NCBI RefSeq assembly: GCF_025665335.1
Contig: NZ_CP106869.1
Location: 2,010,501 to 2,074,500 of the forward strand
Length of the DNA stretch: 64,000 nucleotides
Source of the DNA: Xanthomonas sp. AM6
GTDB lineage: Bacteria; Pseudomonadota; Gammaproteobacteria; Xanthomonadales; Xanthomonadaceae
Reading direction: 5' to 3'
Position 1 is the first letter of the stretch, and every line of letters starts with the position of its first letter. Positions 19,017 to 27,879 of this stretch are shown one piece after another. The notes beneath the pieces were generated by a model that was not told the DNA's origin, searched no databases, and was given only the letters and a program-made list of their open reading frames with translations. Both the position numbers and the translations under genes were made by a program.

Positions 19017-19757
19017 CTACCAACCCATGTGGTGGCCGCCGTTGATGTCCAGGTTCGAGCCGGTGATCCACGCCGCTTCCTCGGCGACCAGGAACGCCAC
19101 CGCGTAGGCGATCTCCTCCGGCTTGCCCAGCCGCCCGGTGGGGATGTCGGCGATGATCTTGGCGCGCACCTCTTCCGGTACCGCCATCACCATGTCGGTG
19201 GCCACGTAGCCCGGCGACACGGTGTTGACGGTGATGCCGTAGCCGGCGTTCTCGCGTGCCAGGGAAATGGTGAAGCCGTGCATGCCGGCCTTGGCCGCGG
19301 CGTAGTTGGCCTGGCCGTACTGGCCCTTCAGGCCGTTGATCGAGCTGATCTGGATGACCCGGCCCCAGCGCTGCCGGCGCATGCCCTCGATCACCGGGCG
19401 GGTGACGTTGAACACCGAGTTGAGGTTGGTGTTGATGACTTCGTGCCACTGCTCGGCGGTCATCTTGTGGAAGGTGGTGTCGCGGGTGATGCCGGCGTTG
19501 TTGACCAGCACCTCGACCGGGCCGAGCAGCCGTTCCACGTCCTGCACCAGCGCCTGCGCATGCTCGGGCGAGGCGACGTCGCCGGCGACGATGGCGACCT
19601 CGTGGCCGCGTTCGCGCATGCGCTGCTGCCAGGCGCGGGCCTTGGCCTCGTCGCGGTAGTTGCTGGCCACGCGGTGGCCCTGCGCGGCCAGCCGCTCGCA
19701 GATGGCGGTGCCGATGCCGCCGGTACCGCCGGTGACCAGCGCAACGCGTGATGTCAT
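19017..19757 (-). CDS. phaB: Acetoacetyl-CoA reductase
   Basis: Short-chain dehydrogenase (246 aa) that reduces acetoacetyl-CoA to (R)-3-hydroxybutyryl-CoA with NADPH, the monomer step of polyhydroxybutyrate synthesis. The Rossmann motif VTGGTGGIG is at residues 8-16. NNAG, the catalytic Ser in QISSINGLKGQYGQ and the YAAAK pair follow. The C-terminus DINGGHHMGW is a PhaB hallmark. The ATG at 19757 gives the normal family length; a 15-residue upstream extension is not conserved. PhaR encoded next door supports a PHA role. Confidence 0.95.
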   Translation of the reverse strand: MTSRVALVTGGTGGIGTAICERLAAQGHRVASNYRDEAKARAWQQRMRERGHEVAIVAGDVASPEHAQALVQDVERLLGPVEVLVNNAGITRDTTFHKMTAEQWHEVINTNLNSVFNVTRPVIEGMRRQRWGRVIQISSINGLKGQYGQANYAAAKAGMHGFTISLARENAGYGITVNTVSPGYVATDMVMAVPEEVRAKIIADIPTGRLGKPEEIAYAVAFLVAEEAAWITGSNLDINGGHHMGW

Positions 19758-19811
19758 GGATTCGCTCCGGATAGGGAAGAAGAGTGGGCCGGGTACGGCC
19801 AAACCCCGATT

Positions 19812-20720
19812 CTAGTCAGCCTTGGTGTCGCCGGGGACATCGGCCGCATCCTCCAGTACCCGATCCTGCGCCGGCAGCCGCGCCGGGTCGAACGCGCGCA
19901 GCGCCGCCGCCAGCAGCGCGTCCACCGAACCGGCGCCGGCCAGCGCGGCCGGAACCTGGCCCAGCGTCGCCCAGGCCAGGCGCAGTGCCGGCAGCCGATC
20001 GGCGTCGTCCAGCGGCAGCGCGGCGTGCGACTTGGACAGCTTGCGGCCGTCGGCGCCGAGCAGCAGCGGCAGGTGCAGATAGTTCGGCGTGGGCAGGCCC
20101 AGCGCGCGCTGCAGCAGGATCTGCCGCGGCGTGGAATCGAGCAGGTCGGCGCCGCGGACCACGTCGCTGATGCCCTGCGCGGCATCGTCGACCACCACCG
20201 CCAGCTGGTAGGCCCAGCAGCCGTCGGCACGCAGCAGCACGAAGTCGCCGACCTCGGCGTATACGTCCTGCGCGACGTCGCCGCGCACGCCGTCGCGAAA
20301 CCCGACCACGCTGTCCGGCGCCACCCGCAGGCGCAGCGCCGGCTGCGGCCGCGGCTGGCTCGCCACGCAGCGATGGTGCACGCCGCCCTGCGCGGCCAGC
20401 TCGCTGCGGCTGCAACTGCACGCGAAGGCCAGGCCTTGCTGCAGCAGGCGCTGCGCCGTGGCCTGGTAGACCGCGCCGCGCTCGCTCTGGCGCAGGATCG
20501 GCCCGTCCGCCTCCAGGCCGCAGGCGCGCAGGCTGGCGAGTTGGCGTGCGGCCGCGCCGGGCACGCTGCGCGGCCGGTCCACGTCCTCGATGCGCAGCAG
20601 CCACTGGCCGCCGGCATGGCGCGCCAGCAGCCAGCTGCCGAACGCGGCGAGCAGCGAGCCCAGGTGCAGCGGGCCGGTGGGCGAGGGCGCGAAACGGCCG
20701 CGGTAGGGAGGCGAGGGCAT
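19812..20720 (-). CDS. gluQ: Glutamyl-Q tRNA(Asp) synthetase
   Basis: Truncated class I aminoacyl-tRNA synthetase paralogue (302 aa) that charges glutamate onto queuosine at the wobble position of tRNA-Asp. The HIGH-like motif is in FAPSPTGPLHLGSLLAAFGS and the KMSKS-like motif is GRKLSKS. A zinc site C-x-C...H-x-x-C is present (CSCSRSELAAQGGVHHRC). There is no anticodon-binding domain, as expected. The ATG at 20720 starts MPSPPYRGRFAPSPTG. It depends functionally on queuosine, which links it to queG in this window. Confidence 0.94.
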   Translation of the reverse strand: MPSPPYRGRFAPSPTGPLHLGSLLAAFGSWLLARHAGGQWLLRIEDVDRPRSVPGAAARQLASLRACGLEADGPILRQSERGAVYQATAQRLLQQGLAFACSCSRSELAAQGGVHHRCVASQPRPQPALRLRVAPDSVVGFRDGVRGDVAQDVYAEVGDFVLLRADGCWAYQLAVVVDDAAQGISDVVRGADLLDSTPRQILLQRALGLPTPNYLHLPLLLGADGRKLSKSHAALPLDDADRLPALRLAWATLGQVPAALAGAGSVDALLAAALRAFDPARLPAQDRVLEDAADVPGDTKAD

Positions 20721-20821
20721 GGGCAAGCTGAATCGTCGGTCAGGTGCGCGCTTGAATTCAAGCGGCCTGCGCCGCAGATTCGAGCCAATCCTTCCTTTTC
20801 CCGCTGCGGAGTCCACGCGAC

Positions 20822-21706
20822 ATGTTCAATCGAATCGCCCTGTTCCTCATCACCAATCTGGCGGTGCTGGTGCTGGCCGGCATTGTCATGTCCGTGTTCG
20901 GGGTCAATCCCAACCAGATGGGCGGGCTGCTGGTGATGGCCGCGCTGTTCGGCTTCGGCGGCTCGCTGGTGTCGCTGCTGCTGTCCAAGTTCATGGCCAA
21001 GCGCGCCACCGGCGCGCAGGTGATCACCGAGCCGCGCAACCATACCGAGCGCTGGCTGCTGGAGACGGTGCGGCGCCAGGCGCAGGCCGCCGGCATCGGC
21101 ATGCCCGAGGTCGCGGTCTACGACGGCCCGGAGATCAACGCCTTCGCCACCGGCGCCAACCGCAACAACGCGCTGGTCGCGGTCTCCACCGGCCTGCTGC
21201 AGAACATGACCGAGGACGAGGCCGAGGCGGTGCTCGCCCACGAGATCAGCCACGTCGCCAACGGCGACATGGTGACGATGGCGCTGCTGCAGGGCGTGCT
21301 GAACACCTTCGTGATCGTGCTGGCGCGGGTGGTCGGCGGGGTGGTGGACAGCTACCTGTCCGGCAACCGCGACGGCCGCCGCGGCCTGGCCTACTACGCG
21401 ATCGTGATGGTGCTGGAGATGGTGTTCGGCCTGTTCGCGACGATGATCGCGATGTGGTTCTCGCGCTACCGTGAGTTCCGCGCCGACGCCGGCGGCGCCA
21501 GCCTGGCCGGCCGCGGCAAGATGATCGCGGCGCTGCAGCGGCTGGAACTCAACCACGGGCAAAGCACGCTGCCGTCGCAGGTGCAGGCGTTCGGCATCGC
21601 CGGCGGCCTCGGCCAGGGCCTGCGCAAGCTGTTCATGAGCCACCCGCCGCTGTCCGAGCGCATCGCCACGCTGCGCGCCTCGCACGCCAACGCGACGGTG
21701 AGCTGA
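20822..21706 (+). CDS. htpX: Membrane zinc protease HtpX
   Basis: Inner-membrane M48 metalloprotease (294 aa) of membrane protein quality control. Two N-terminal membrane helices (about residues 5-25 and 33-55) are followed by the catalytic motif HEISH (H140, E141, H144). The further zinc ligand lies in [15 protein letters not shown], and [15 protein letters not shown] closes the domain. GGAG lies about ten bases before the ATG as a ribosome-binding site. It is monocistronic and ends at a strong terminator. Confidence 0.97.
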   Translation: MFNRIALFLITNLAVLVLAGIVMSVFGVNPNQMGGLLVMAALFGFGGSLVSLLLSKFMAKRATGAQVITEPRNHTERWLLETVRRQAQAAGIGMPEVAVYDGPEINAFATGANRNNALVAVSTGLLQNMTEDEAEAVLAHEISHVANGDMVTMALLQGVLNTFVIVLARVVGGVVDSYLSGNRDGRRGLAYYAIVMVLEMVFGLFATMIAMWFSRYREFRADAGGASLAGRGKMIAALQRLELNHGQSTLPSQVQAFGIAGGLGQGLRKLFMSHPPLSERIATLRASHANATVS

Positions 21707-21786
21707 GCGGCGCGGAGCGCGTCCGCCGGCTTGCGCCTGGCCGGACGCGAGCCGGAATCAAGCCGCCGACCACCAGTCGGCGCCGC

Positions 21787-21822
21787 AACGCCAGGCAGTT
21801 CACCGCCTGGCGTTTTCTTTTT
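21787..21822 (+). terminator. Rho-independent terminator after htpX
   Basis: Perfect 10-base stem AACGCCAGGC / GCCTGGCGTT with an eight-base loop, followed by TTTCTTTTT. It serves htpX on the plus strand. Confidence 0.92.
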
Positions 21823-21900
21823 CGCGGGACCGCAGAACAGCCAGCAGCTGCCGTTACGACTCCCGAATCCCGACATCCCGGCCTTGCGAATCCCGGCCCC

Positions 21901-23976
21901 TCAAGCAAAATCGAATGCCATCCCCGGCCCCGCCAACCCTACGAACTCGCCCTGCACGTAGTCCACGCCGGCGCTGAACAGCAGGCTCATCGAGGTGGCG
22001 TCGGCGACGAACTCGGCGATGGTGCGGATCCCCGCGGACTGCGCGCGCTCGGTGATCTCGCGGATCTTTTCCTGGTGCTCGCGGGTCTGCGCCAGGTCCT
22101 GGGTGAAGCCGCGGTCCAGCTTCAGGAACGCGGGCTGGAAGTGCGCCAGCAGCTGGAACGAGTCCAGGCCCGAGCCGAACTGCTCCAGCCCGACCTTGCA
22201 GCCCAGCGCGGTGGCATTGGCGAGGAACTGCTGCGCGTTGCGCAGGTGGGTGAACACCTTGGCCTCGGGCGTCTGCAGCCACAGGCGCTCGCCGGGCACG
22301 CCGTGCGCGGCCAGCTCGCGCCGGATCAGCTCCACCATCTGCGGATCGGCGAAGGCGTCCGGGCTGATCTTGACCAGCAGGCTGGTGGCGTGGCCGGCGC
22401 GCTGGCGTTCGCCGATCACCGCGATCGCGCGCGCCACCACCCAGCGGTCGATCTCGGCCATCAGCCCGTGCTCGGCGGCGATGCCGAGGAAGGTGGTCGG
22501 GCCGATGATCTCGTCGTTGCGCTCCAGGCGCAGGTAGGCCTCGTACAGTTCGTGCGGCTCGCCCTGCAGGTTCAGCACCGGCTGGTAGTGCAGCAGGAAG
22601 CCGTCGCCGGCCAGCGCCTCGCGCAGGTGCTGCACCCAGCGCTGGATGCGCTCTTCCTCGACCCGGTCGGCCGCGCCGGGGTCGAAGATCTTGCAGGCGT
22701 TGCCGCCCAGCTCGATCGTGGCCTGCACGTTCTCGCTGGCGCGGGCCAGGACCTGGCCGACCGTGGCGATCTTCTCGCCGATCTGCACGCCGCCGACGCT
22801 GACGGTGACCGTGGCCGAACGCTCGCCGACGCTGAACACGTGCGCGGCGTAGGCATCGAGCAGGCGATCGGCCAGCGCCGAGGTGCGGGCGTAGTCGCCC
22901 TGCAGCAGCAGCGCGAAGTTGTGCTCGCCGAAGCGCGCGGCCTGCACGTCGCCGTCGATCGCCGCGGCCAGGTGCCGGGCCAGCGCGGCGACCAGCGCGT
23001 CGGCCGAGTCCAGGCCGATGTCGGCCAGTAGCCGGGCGTAGTGGTCGGGCTCGACCAGCAAAAAGCCGTAGTGGCCGTCGCCGCGGCCGACCTGGGCCAC
23101 CGCGTTCTCCAGCGCCAGCATGAAGGTCGGGCGGTTGAGCAGGCCGGTGACCTGGTCGCGCTGGCGCAGGTCCTCGACCTCGCGCGCCAGTTCCGGGTCG
23201 AACTCCTCGCGGCGGCGGAACACCACCTGCACGCAGGCCTCGCCCTCGTAGCTGGCGGTGGCGAACTCCATCGTCGCCGGGAAGCTCTCGCCGGCCATGG
23301 TGCGCGCGTCGACCTGGTACTGCGCCGGCGGCGGCTCGCCCTTGCCCAGCGCCTTCAGCAGTTGCTTGAACTCCTCCACGTGCTGCGGGGCGACCATGTC
23401 CAGCAGCGAGATGCCCTCGACGTCGTCGAAGGACTCGAACCCGAACATCTCCAGGTAGGCCTCGTTGGCGCGGATGTGCATGCCTTCGTGGATGTAGGCG
23501 ATCGGATCGCGCGAGGAGGCGATCAGCGCGTCGCAGCGGCGCTCGGTCTCGCGCATCTGCGCCTCGATCCGGCGCAGCCCGCGCCGCGCCTGCAGGTCGG
23601 CCCAGGTGGTGCGCACCACCGCCAGCAGGTGTTCGGGGCGCTGGCGCAGCGCGATCGCGCGCGCGCCGCCGGCCACCGCCTCGACCCATTCGTTCTCGTC
23701 GATGCTGTCGGCGAGCAGGATCACCGGGATGTCCTTGCCGCTGGCGCCCACGCGCTGCAGCACCTGCGGCAGCGGGATGGCCTGCGAGCGCGCGCTCAGC
23801 ACCAGGTCGATCGGCTGCGCGGCGAGCATGGCGCCCAGTTCCTCCGCGTGCTGCGGCCGCGACGGCCGCACCGCGATGCCGCTGTTGCGCAGGCTGCTGA
23901 CGATCGCCTCGGCGTCTTCACCGCTGTCGTCGACGATCATCAGGCGGAGGGTGATGTCTTTGCCTGTCTGCTGCAT
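21901..23976 (-). CDS. FimX-like REC-PAS-GGDEF-EAL c-di-GMP effector
   Basis: Large cytoplasmic protein (691 aa) with a receiver-like domain (about 10-125), PAS domain (about 145-255), GGDEF domain (about 270-430) and EAL domain (about 445-690). The GGDEF signature is degenerate (RFGEHNF) and the EAL signature reads EAY, so neither cyclase nor phosphodiesterase activity is expected. This matches FimX, which binds c-di-GMP through its EAL domain and controls type IV pilus assembly with PilZ and PilB. The EAL fold otherwise looks complete (LHYQPVLNL, FLKLDRGF). Monocistronic. Confidence 0.85.
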   Translation of the reverse strand: MQQTGKDITLRLMIVDDSGEDAEAIVSSLRNSGIAVRPSRPQHAEELGAMLAAQPIDLVLSARSQAIPLPQVLQRVGASGKDIPVILLADSIDENEWVEAVAGGARAIALRQRPEHLLAVVRTTWADLQARRGLRRIEAQMRETERRCDALIASSRDPIAYIHEGMHIRANEAYLEMFGFESFDDVEGISLLDMVAPQHVEEFKQLLKALGKGEPPPAQYQVDARTMAGESFPATMEFATASYEGEACVQVVFRRREEFDPELAREVEDLRQRDQVTGLLNRPTFMLALENAVAQVGRGDGHYGFLLVEPDHYARLLADIGLDSADALVAALARHLAAAIDGDVQAARFGEHNFALLLQGDYARTSALADRLLDAYAAHVFSVGERSATVTVSVGGVQIGEKIATVGQVLARASENVQATIELGGNACKIFDPGAADRVEEERIQRWVQHLREALAGDGFLLHYQPVLNLQGEPHELYEAYLRLERNDEIIGPTTFLGIAAEHGLMAEIDRWVVARAIAVIGERQRAGHATSLLVKISPDAFADPQMVELIRRELAAHGVPGERLWLQTPEAKVFTHLRNAQQFLANATALGCKVGLEQFGSGLDSFQLLAHFQPAFLKLDRGFTQDLAQTREHQEKIREITERAQSAGIRTIAEFVADATSMSLLFSAGVDYVQGEFVGLAGPGMAFDFA

Positions 23977-24030
23977 GAAGCCTCCCGGGGACGGGGTTTA
24001 ATACACGATGCCCGCTGCGGCGTCCATGTG

Positions 24031-24155
24031 GGGGCCGGGATTGGGGATTGGGGATTCGTAAGAGCGGTTCGCCGTGTCGGAGCGTTCGCGGGCTGGCCGA
24101 TGCGATCACGACCGTCGAAGCGCGCCGTTGCGAATCCCCAATCCCCGATCCCGGC
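24031..24155. repeat. Inverted GGGATTGGGGATT-type intergenic repeat, copy B
   Basis: Left arm 24031-24057 and right arm 24131-24155 are long imperfect inverted copies (GGGGCCGGGATTGGGGATT against AATCCCCGATCCCGGCC). The element ends one base before the stop codon of the flavoprotein gene and precedes the fimX-like gene. Copy A is at 1094-1210 in an analogous position. Confidence 0.75.
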
Positions 24156-24156
24156 C

Positions 24157-25353
24157 TCACACCGCCGCGCCGGCGGCATGGCCCGAGGCCCAGGCCCACT
24201 GGAAGTTGTAGCCGCCCAGCCAGCCGGTCACGTCTAGCACTTCGCCGACGAAGTACAGACCGGGCACCCGCCGCGATTCCATGGTCGAGGACGACACCTG
24301 GTCGGTGTCCACGCCGCCCAGGGTGACCTCGGCGGTGCGGTAGCCCTCGGTGCCGCTGGCGACCAGCGGCCAGGCGCCGAGCAGCGCGGCGGCCGCGCGC
24401 AGCTGCGGTTCGTCGAGCTGGCGGACCGGCTTGTCCGGCAGCCATACCTCGCACAGGCGCTGGGCGAAGCGCCGCGGCAGCGCCTCGCCCAGCACCGTGC
24501 GCAGCTCGGCGGCGCCGCGCAGGCGCTTGTGTTCGCGCAGCCAGGCGGCCGCGTCCTGCCCGGGCAGCAGGTCTAGGCGCAGGTCGTCGCCCGGCTGCCA
24601 GTACGAGGAGATCTGCAGGATCGCCGGGCCACTGACGCCGCGGTGGGTGATCAGCATGGAGTTGCGGAAGCTGGCGCCGTTGCAGCTGGCCTCCACCGGC
24701 AGCGCCAGCCCGGACAGGTCCTGCAGGCGTTCCTGGTGCTTGCCGCTGAGGGTCAGCGGCACCAGCCCGGCGCGGGTCGGCAATACGCCGTGGCCGAACT
24801 GGCGGGCCAGCTCGTAGCCGAAGCCGGTGGCGCCCAGGCTGGGGATGGACAGCCCGCCGCTGGCCACCACCAGCGAGGCGGCGTGCACCGGGCCGTCGCC
24901 GCTGTCGATGCGGAACCCCTCGCTGCCGCGCTCCACGCCGCGCACCGGGCACTGGCTGCGGATGGTCACCCCGGCTGCGTCGCATTCGTCCACCAGCATG
25001 CGCACGATCTGCTTGGAGGAGATGTCGCAGAACAGCTGGCCCAGTTCCTTCTCGTGGTAGGCGATGCCGTGGCGTTCGACCATCGCGACGAAGTCGGCCG
25101 GACGGTAGCGGGCCAGCGCCGACTTGCAGAAGTGCGGGTTGGCGGACAGGAAGTTGCCCGGGCCGGTGCCGGTATTGGTGAAGTTGCAGCGCCCGCCGCC
25201 GGACATCAGGATCTTCTTGCCGACCTTGTTGGCGTGCTCGATCACCCGCACGCTGCGCCCGCGCTGGCCGGCGGTCAGCGCGCACATCAGCCCGGCGGCG
25301 CCGGCGCCGATGACCGCGACGTCGACCCGGATCGGCTCGGCGCGCGCAGTCAT
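24157..25353 (-). CDS. HI0933/BaiN-family NAD(P)/FAD-dependent oxidoreductase
   Basis: Cytoplasmic flavoprotein (398 aa) of the HI0933-like family; the physiological substrate is not known for most members. The FAD-binding motif VAVIGAGAAGLMCAL is at residues 11-25. GKKILMSGGGRCNFTN is the family signature, VVASGGLSIPSLGATG follows, and the C-terminal motif is YFVGEVLDVTGWLGGYNFQWAWASG. The ATG at 25353 overlaps the yaeQ stop by four bases, so the pair is coupled. The upstream extension of the open frame lies within yaeQ. Confidence 0.92.
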   Translation of the reverse strand: MTARAEPIRVDVAVIGAGAAGLMCALTAGQRGRSVRVIEHANKVGKKILMSGGGRCNFTNTGTGPGNFLSANPHFCKSALARYRPADFVAMVERHGIAYHEKELGQLFCDISSKQIVRMLVDECDAAGVTIRSQCPVRGVERGSEGFRIDSGDGPVHAASLVVASGGLSIPSLGATGFGYELARQFGHGVLPTRAGLVPLTLSGKHQERLQDLSGLALPVEASCNGASFRNSMLITHRGVSGPAILQISSYWQPGDDLRLDLLPGQDAAAWLREHKRLRGAAELRTVLGEALPRRFAQRLCEVWLPDKPVRQLDEPQLRAAAALLGAWPLVASGTEGYRTAEVTLGGVDTDQVSSSTMESRRVPGLYFVGEVLDVTGWLGGYNFQWAWASGHAAGAAV

Positions 25354-25895
25354 GCCGCGGCTTTGCGCACCGTGGGGGTGAAGGTGACGCTGCCCTCGTC
25401 GCCGAGCAGCTGCACTTCGCCGTCCTGGATCACCACGTCGAAGCGCATGCTGCGCTGGATCAGCTCGGCCGCCGAGGCGACCGCCTCGCCGGGCAGGTCC
25501 ACCACCAGCAGCGGCTTGAGCTTGAGCAGGCCGGAGGCGTTCTTCTCCCACCAGATGTCGGCGACGCGGCCGCCGTAGTTGGCCACGACCACCTCGCGGG
25601 CGCGGCCGCAGGCCTTGCGGATGCGCGATTCGTCGGGCTGGCCGACCTCGATCCACTGCTCGATCGCGCCGGTGTAGTCCATCCGCCACAGGTCCGGCTC
25701 GTCGTCGCTGCTCAGGCCCTTGCCGAACAGCAGGCGTTCCTCGGCGAACAGGGCGAAGGTCAGCAGCCGCGCCATCAGCCGCTGGTCGGTCTCGGAGGGG
25801 TGCTGGGCCAGGGTCAGCGCATGCGCCGCGTAATAGCCGCGGTCCATGTCGGAAATCTGCAGCTCGGCCTTGCGGAGGGTGGCGGTGAGGGCCAT
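25350..25895 (-). CDS. yaeQ: YaeQ family protein
   Basis: A 181-residue conserved protein of the YaeQ family, which has a PD-(D/E)XK nuclease-like fold but no established biochemical role. Diagnostic segments are KAELQISDMDRGYY near the N-terminus, HPSETDQRLMARLLTFALFA, GLSSDDEPDLW and a C-terminal VTFTP. It is upstream of and overlapping the flavoprotein gene, and divergent from the pseudouridine synthase. Confidence 0.92.
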   Translation of the reverse strand: MALTATLRKAELQISDMDRGYYAAHALTLAQHPSETDQRLMARLLTFALFAEERLLFGKGLSSDDEPDLWRMDYTGAIEQWIEVGQPDESRIRKACGRAREVVVANYGGRVADIWWEKNASGLLKLKPLLVVDLPGEAVASAAELIQRSMRFDVVIQDGEVQLLGDEGSVTFTPTVRKAAA

Positions 25896-25923
25896 GCGGC
25901 TACCGGGATCAAAGGGCGGCCAT

Positions 25924-25929
25924 GATAAT
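25924..25929 (+). promoter_or_regulatory. -10 box close to the pseudouridine synthase start
   Basis: GATAAT (in ATGATAAT) ends eight bases before the ATG at 25938, with no ribosome-binding sequence in between. No good -35 is seen 17 bases upstream. It fits a leaderless transcript. Confidence 0.4.
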
Positions 25930-25937
25930 GCGTGGCG

Positions 25938-26852
25938 ATGTCCGATCCCCGCCCGCCGTCCGCCTTCGTTCCGGCCCCGAGCCGCTGGCAGCTGCCGCCG
26001 GGGCCGTGGCCGACGCTGCTGGACGGGCTGTGCGCGCGTTTCCCGCAGGTGTCGCGGGCGCAGTGGCAGGACCGCTGCGAGCGCGGCCGGGTGCAGGATC
26101 CGCACGGCCGGCCGCTGCCGGGGTCGCTGCCGTACCGGGTCGGGCTGGAGGTGCGCTATTTCCGCGAGGTCGCCGACGAGGCACCGATCGCCGGGCTGGA
26201 GCGCATCGTCCATGCCGACGCGCACCTGGTGGTCGCCGACAAGCCGCACGGGCTGCCGGTGACCCCGTCCGGGCGCTTCGTGCGCGAGACCTTGCTGGCG
26301 CGGCTGGTGGCGCGGCTGGGCAATCCGGCGCTGGTGCCGCTGCACCGCCTGGATCGCGCGACCGCCGGGCTGGTGCTGTTCTCGGCCGATCCGGGCAGCC
26401 GCGCCGCCTACCAGGCGCTGTTCCGCGAGCGGCGCATCGACAAGCGCTACGAGGCGCTGGCGCCGGCCTTGCCGGGGCAGGCATTCCCGCTGCTGCGCGC
26501 GAGCCGGGTGGTCCGTGGCGAGCCGTTCTTCCGCATGGCCGAGGCCGCCGGCGAGGCCAACAGCCTGACCCGGATCGAGGTGCTGGAGGCGCGCGACGGA
26601 CCGCTGTGGCGCTACGCGCTGACGCCGGTGACCGGGCGCAAGCACCAGTTGCGCGTGCACATGGCCGCGCTGGGCGCCCCGATCCTGGGCGATGCGCTGT
26701 ATCCGCAGTTGCGCGCGGAGAGGGAGGGTGCTGCCGCAGATAAGCTGCACTTGCTGGCCTGCGGCTTGGAGTTCGACGACCCGCTCAGTGGGCAGGCGCG
26801 CCGTTTTGCCAGCGCGCAGAGCCTGGCCTGGGCCGTCGGCATAGCGCCGTAA
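25938..26852 (+). CDS. RluA-family pseudouridine synthase
   Basis: RNA-modifying enzyme (304 aa) that isomerises uridine to pseudouridine. The catalytic-Asp motif is PLHRLDRATAGLVLFS (about residues 135-150). HLVVADKPHGLPVTPSG precedes it, and the TGRKHQLRVHMAALGAPILGDALYP motif follows. The N-terminal 70 residues resemble a small S4-like substrate-binding region (WPTLLDGLCARFPQVSRAQW). An in-frame GTG at 25932 is an alternative start. The exact target base cannot be told from sequence. Confidence 0.92.
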   Translation: MSDPRPPSAFVPAPSRWQLPPGPWPTLLDGLCARFPQVSRAQWQDRCERGRVQDPHGRPLPGSLPYRVGLEVRYFREVADEAPIAGLERIVHADAHLVVADKPHGLPVTPSGRFVRETLLARLVARLGNPALVPLHRLDRATAGLVLFSADPGSRAAYQALFRERRIDKRYEALAPALPGQAFPLLRASRVVRGEPFFRMAEAAGEANSLTRIEVLEARDGPLWRYALTPVTGRKHQLRVHMAALGAPILGDALYPQLRAEREGAAADKLHLLACGLEFDDPLSGQARRFASAQSLAWAVGIAP

Positions 26853-27429
26853 CCTCTAAGCCAGCGGGACGCTTCGTGCCGACCCTCACCGAACCCCACT
26901 CCCGGCGGGAGAGAGGGCTAGGCTGTTCCATTCTCCCATCGGGAGAAGGTGGCCCGCAGGGCCGGATGAGGGTACGGGCGAAGCCTCGTGTACCCAAACG
27001 CAGCGAGCCGCTTCACGCCGGACCCTCACCCCAACCCCTCTCCCGGTGGGAGAGGGGCTCTTGCTGTCGCGGTGCGCAACGGTCAAGCTGCGACAGCGCC
27101 GCAGCCGGCTGAATGAGCGGCAGGGGAAGAAGCCTGCGCACTTTGCGCAAAACAGCAGGCGTATCGGCCGCGTTGACGCGAACTTTAGGCCTGCGTTCAG
27201 CTTCTTTGTGGGTCATCTCGGTTTGTCTACACAAACTTGTCGCTTTTTGCGGACGACCCGCGTATGGTTGGTCCACTGTGTTTGCTAGGGTCACCGTGAA
27301 TCGTGGCCTGGTGCAGTTGATCTCGCGATCCGCTTCATCGTTCCGCTTTACCAACGCCTGCAACTCAGTCTCGGCCCCGATACCCGGTGGCTGCGATTTT
27401 CTTCAATTCAATGTTTCAGGAGTTAGTAA
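26853..27429. other. Long intergenic region before the cold-shock gene
   Basis: The first 200 bases hold intergenic repeat units. The remaining 360 bases up to the cold-shock start show no gene and are less GC-rich, including TTTGT-CTAC-ACAAA at about 27222-27235. A long untranslated leader is typical of cold-shock genes, but no promoter could be fixed confidently. Confidence 0.5.
26881..27059. repeat. CCCTCACCCC / GGGAGAGGGG intergenic repeat element
   Basis: Two copies of a unit of about 38 bases beginning GACCCTCACC and containing a CTCCCGG-GGGAGAG hairpin lie at 26881-26918 and 27021-27059. Between them, at 26942-26984, is GGTGGCCCGCAGGGCCGGAT followed by GAGGGTACGGG. A diverged copy of the middle part is at 29826-29896. 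Confidence 0.7.
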
Positions 27430-27642
27430 ATGTCTGCTGATCGTCAGAGCGGTACCGTGAAGTGGTTCAACGATGCCAAGGGCTTCGGCTTCATCACCCC
27501 GGAAAGCGGCCCGGACCTGTTCGTGCACTTCCGTGCCATCCAGGGCACCGGCTTCAAGTCGCTGCAGGAAGGCCAGAAGGTGACTTTCGTCGCCGTCCAG
27601 GGCCAGAAGGGCATGCAGGCTGACCAGGTGCAGGCCGTCTAA
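27430..27642 (+). CDS. CspA-family cold-shock protein
   Basis: Single-domain OB-fold RNA chaperone (70 aa) that melts mRNA secondary structure. The nucleic-acid-binding motifs RNP1 (KGFGFI, residues 17-22) and RNP2 (LFVHF) are intact, in the usual frame [20 protein letters not shown] good ribosome-binding site AGGAG lies at 27417-27421. It is monocistronic and ends at a strong terminator. Confidence 0.97.
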   Translation: MSADRQSGTVKWFNDAKGFGFITPESGPDLFVHFRAIQGTGFKSLQEGQKVTFVAVQGQKGMQADQVQAV

Positions 27643-27671
27643 TCAGACGCCCGCCACCGCAAGGTTGCCAG

Positions 27672-27705
27672 AACGCCGGAAGCGCAATCTTCCGGCGTTT
27701 TTATT
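27672..27705 (+). terminator. Rho-independent terminator after the cold-shock gene
   Basis: Stem AACGCCGGAAG / CTTCCGGCGTT with a six-base loop, ending in TTTTTATTT. Confidence 0.93.
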
Positions 27706-27879
27706 TGGGCGCGCCGTCGTCCCGGTTGCCGGGCCGGGTCCGCGGTGGTATCGCCCAGCGCCAACGTCGCCTCGGCGCGGCCCGTCGGTGCGTCGGCGCT
27801 GCGCGTGTCGCCGGCGCGGTCCATGGGCCGCCGCCGGGCCGGCTACCATGGTCGGCCCCGCGTCCCCGGAACCGCCGCC

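Noticed and set aside
26853..27429. A riboswitch or RNA thermometer before the cold-shock gene
   Set aside because: The leader is long, but I could not identify a conserved cold-shock box or a specific fold by eye.
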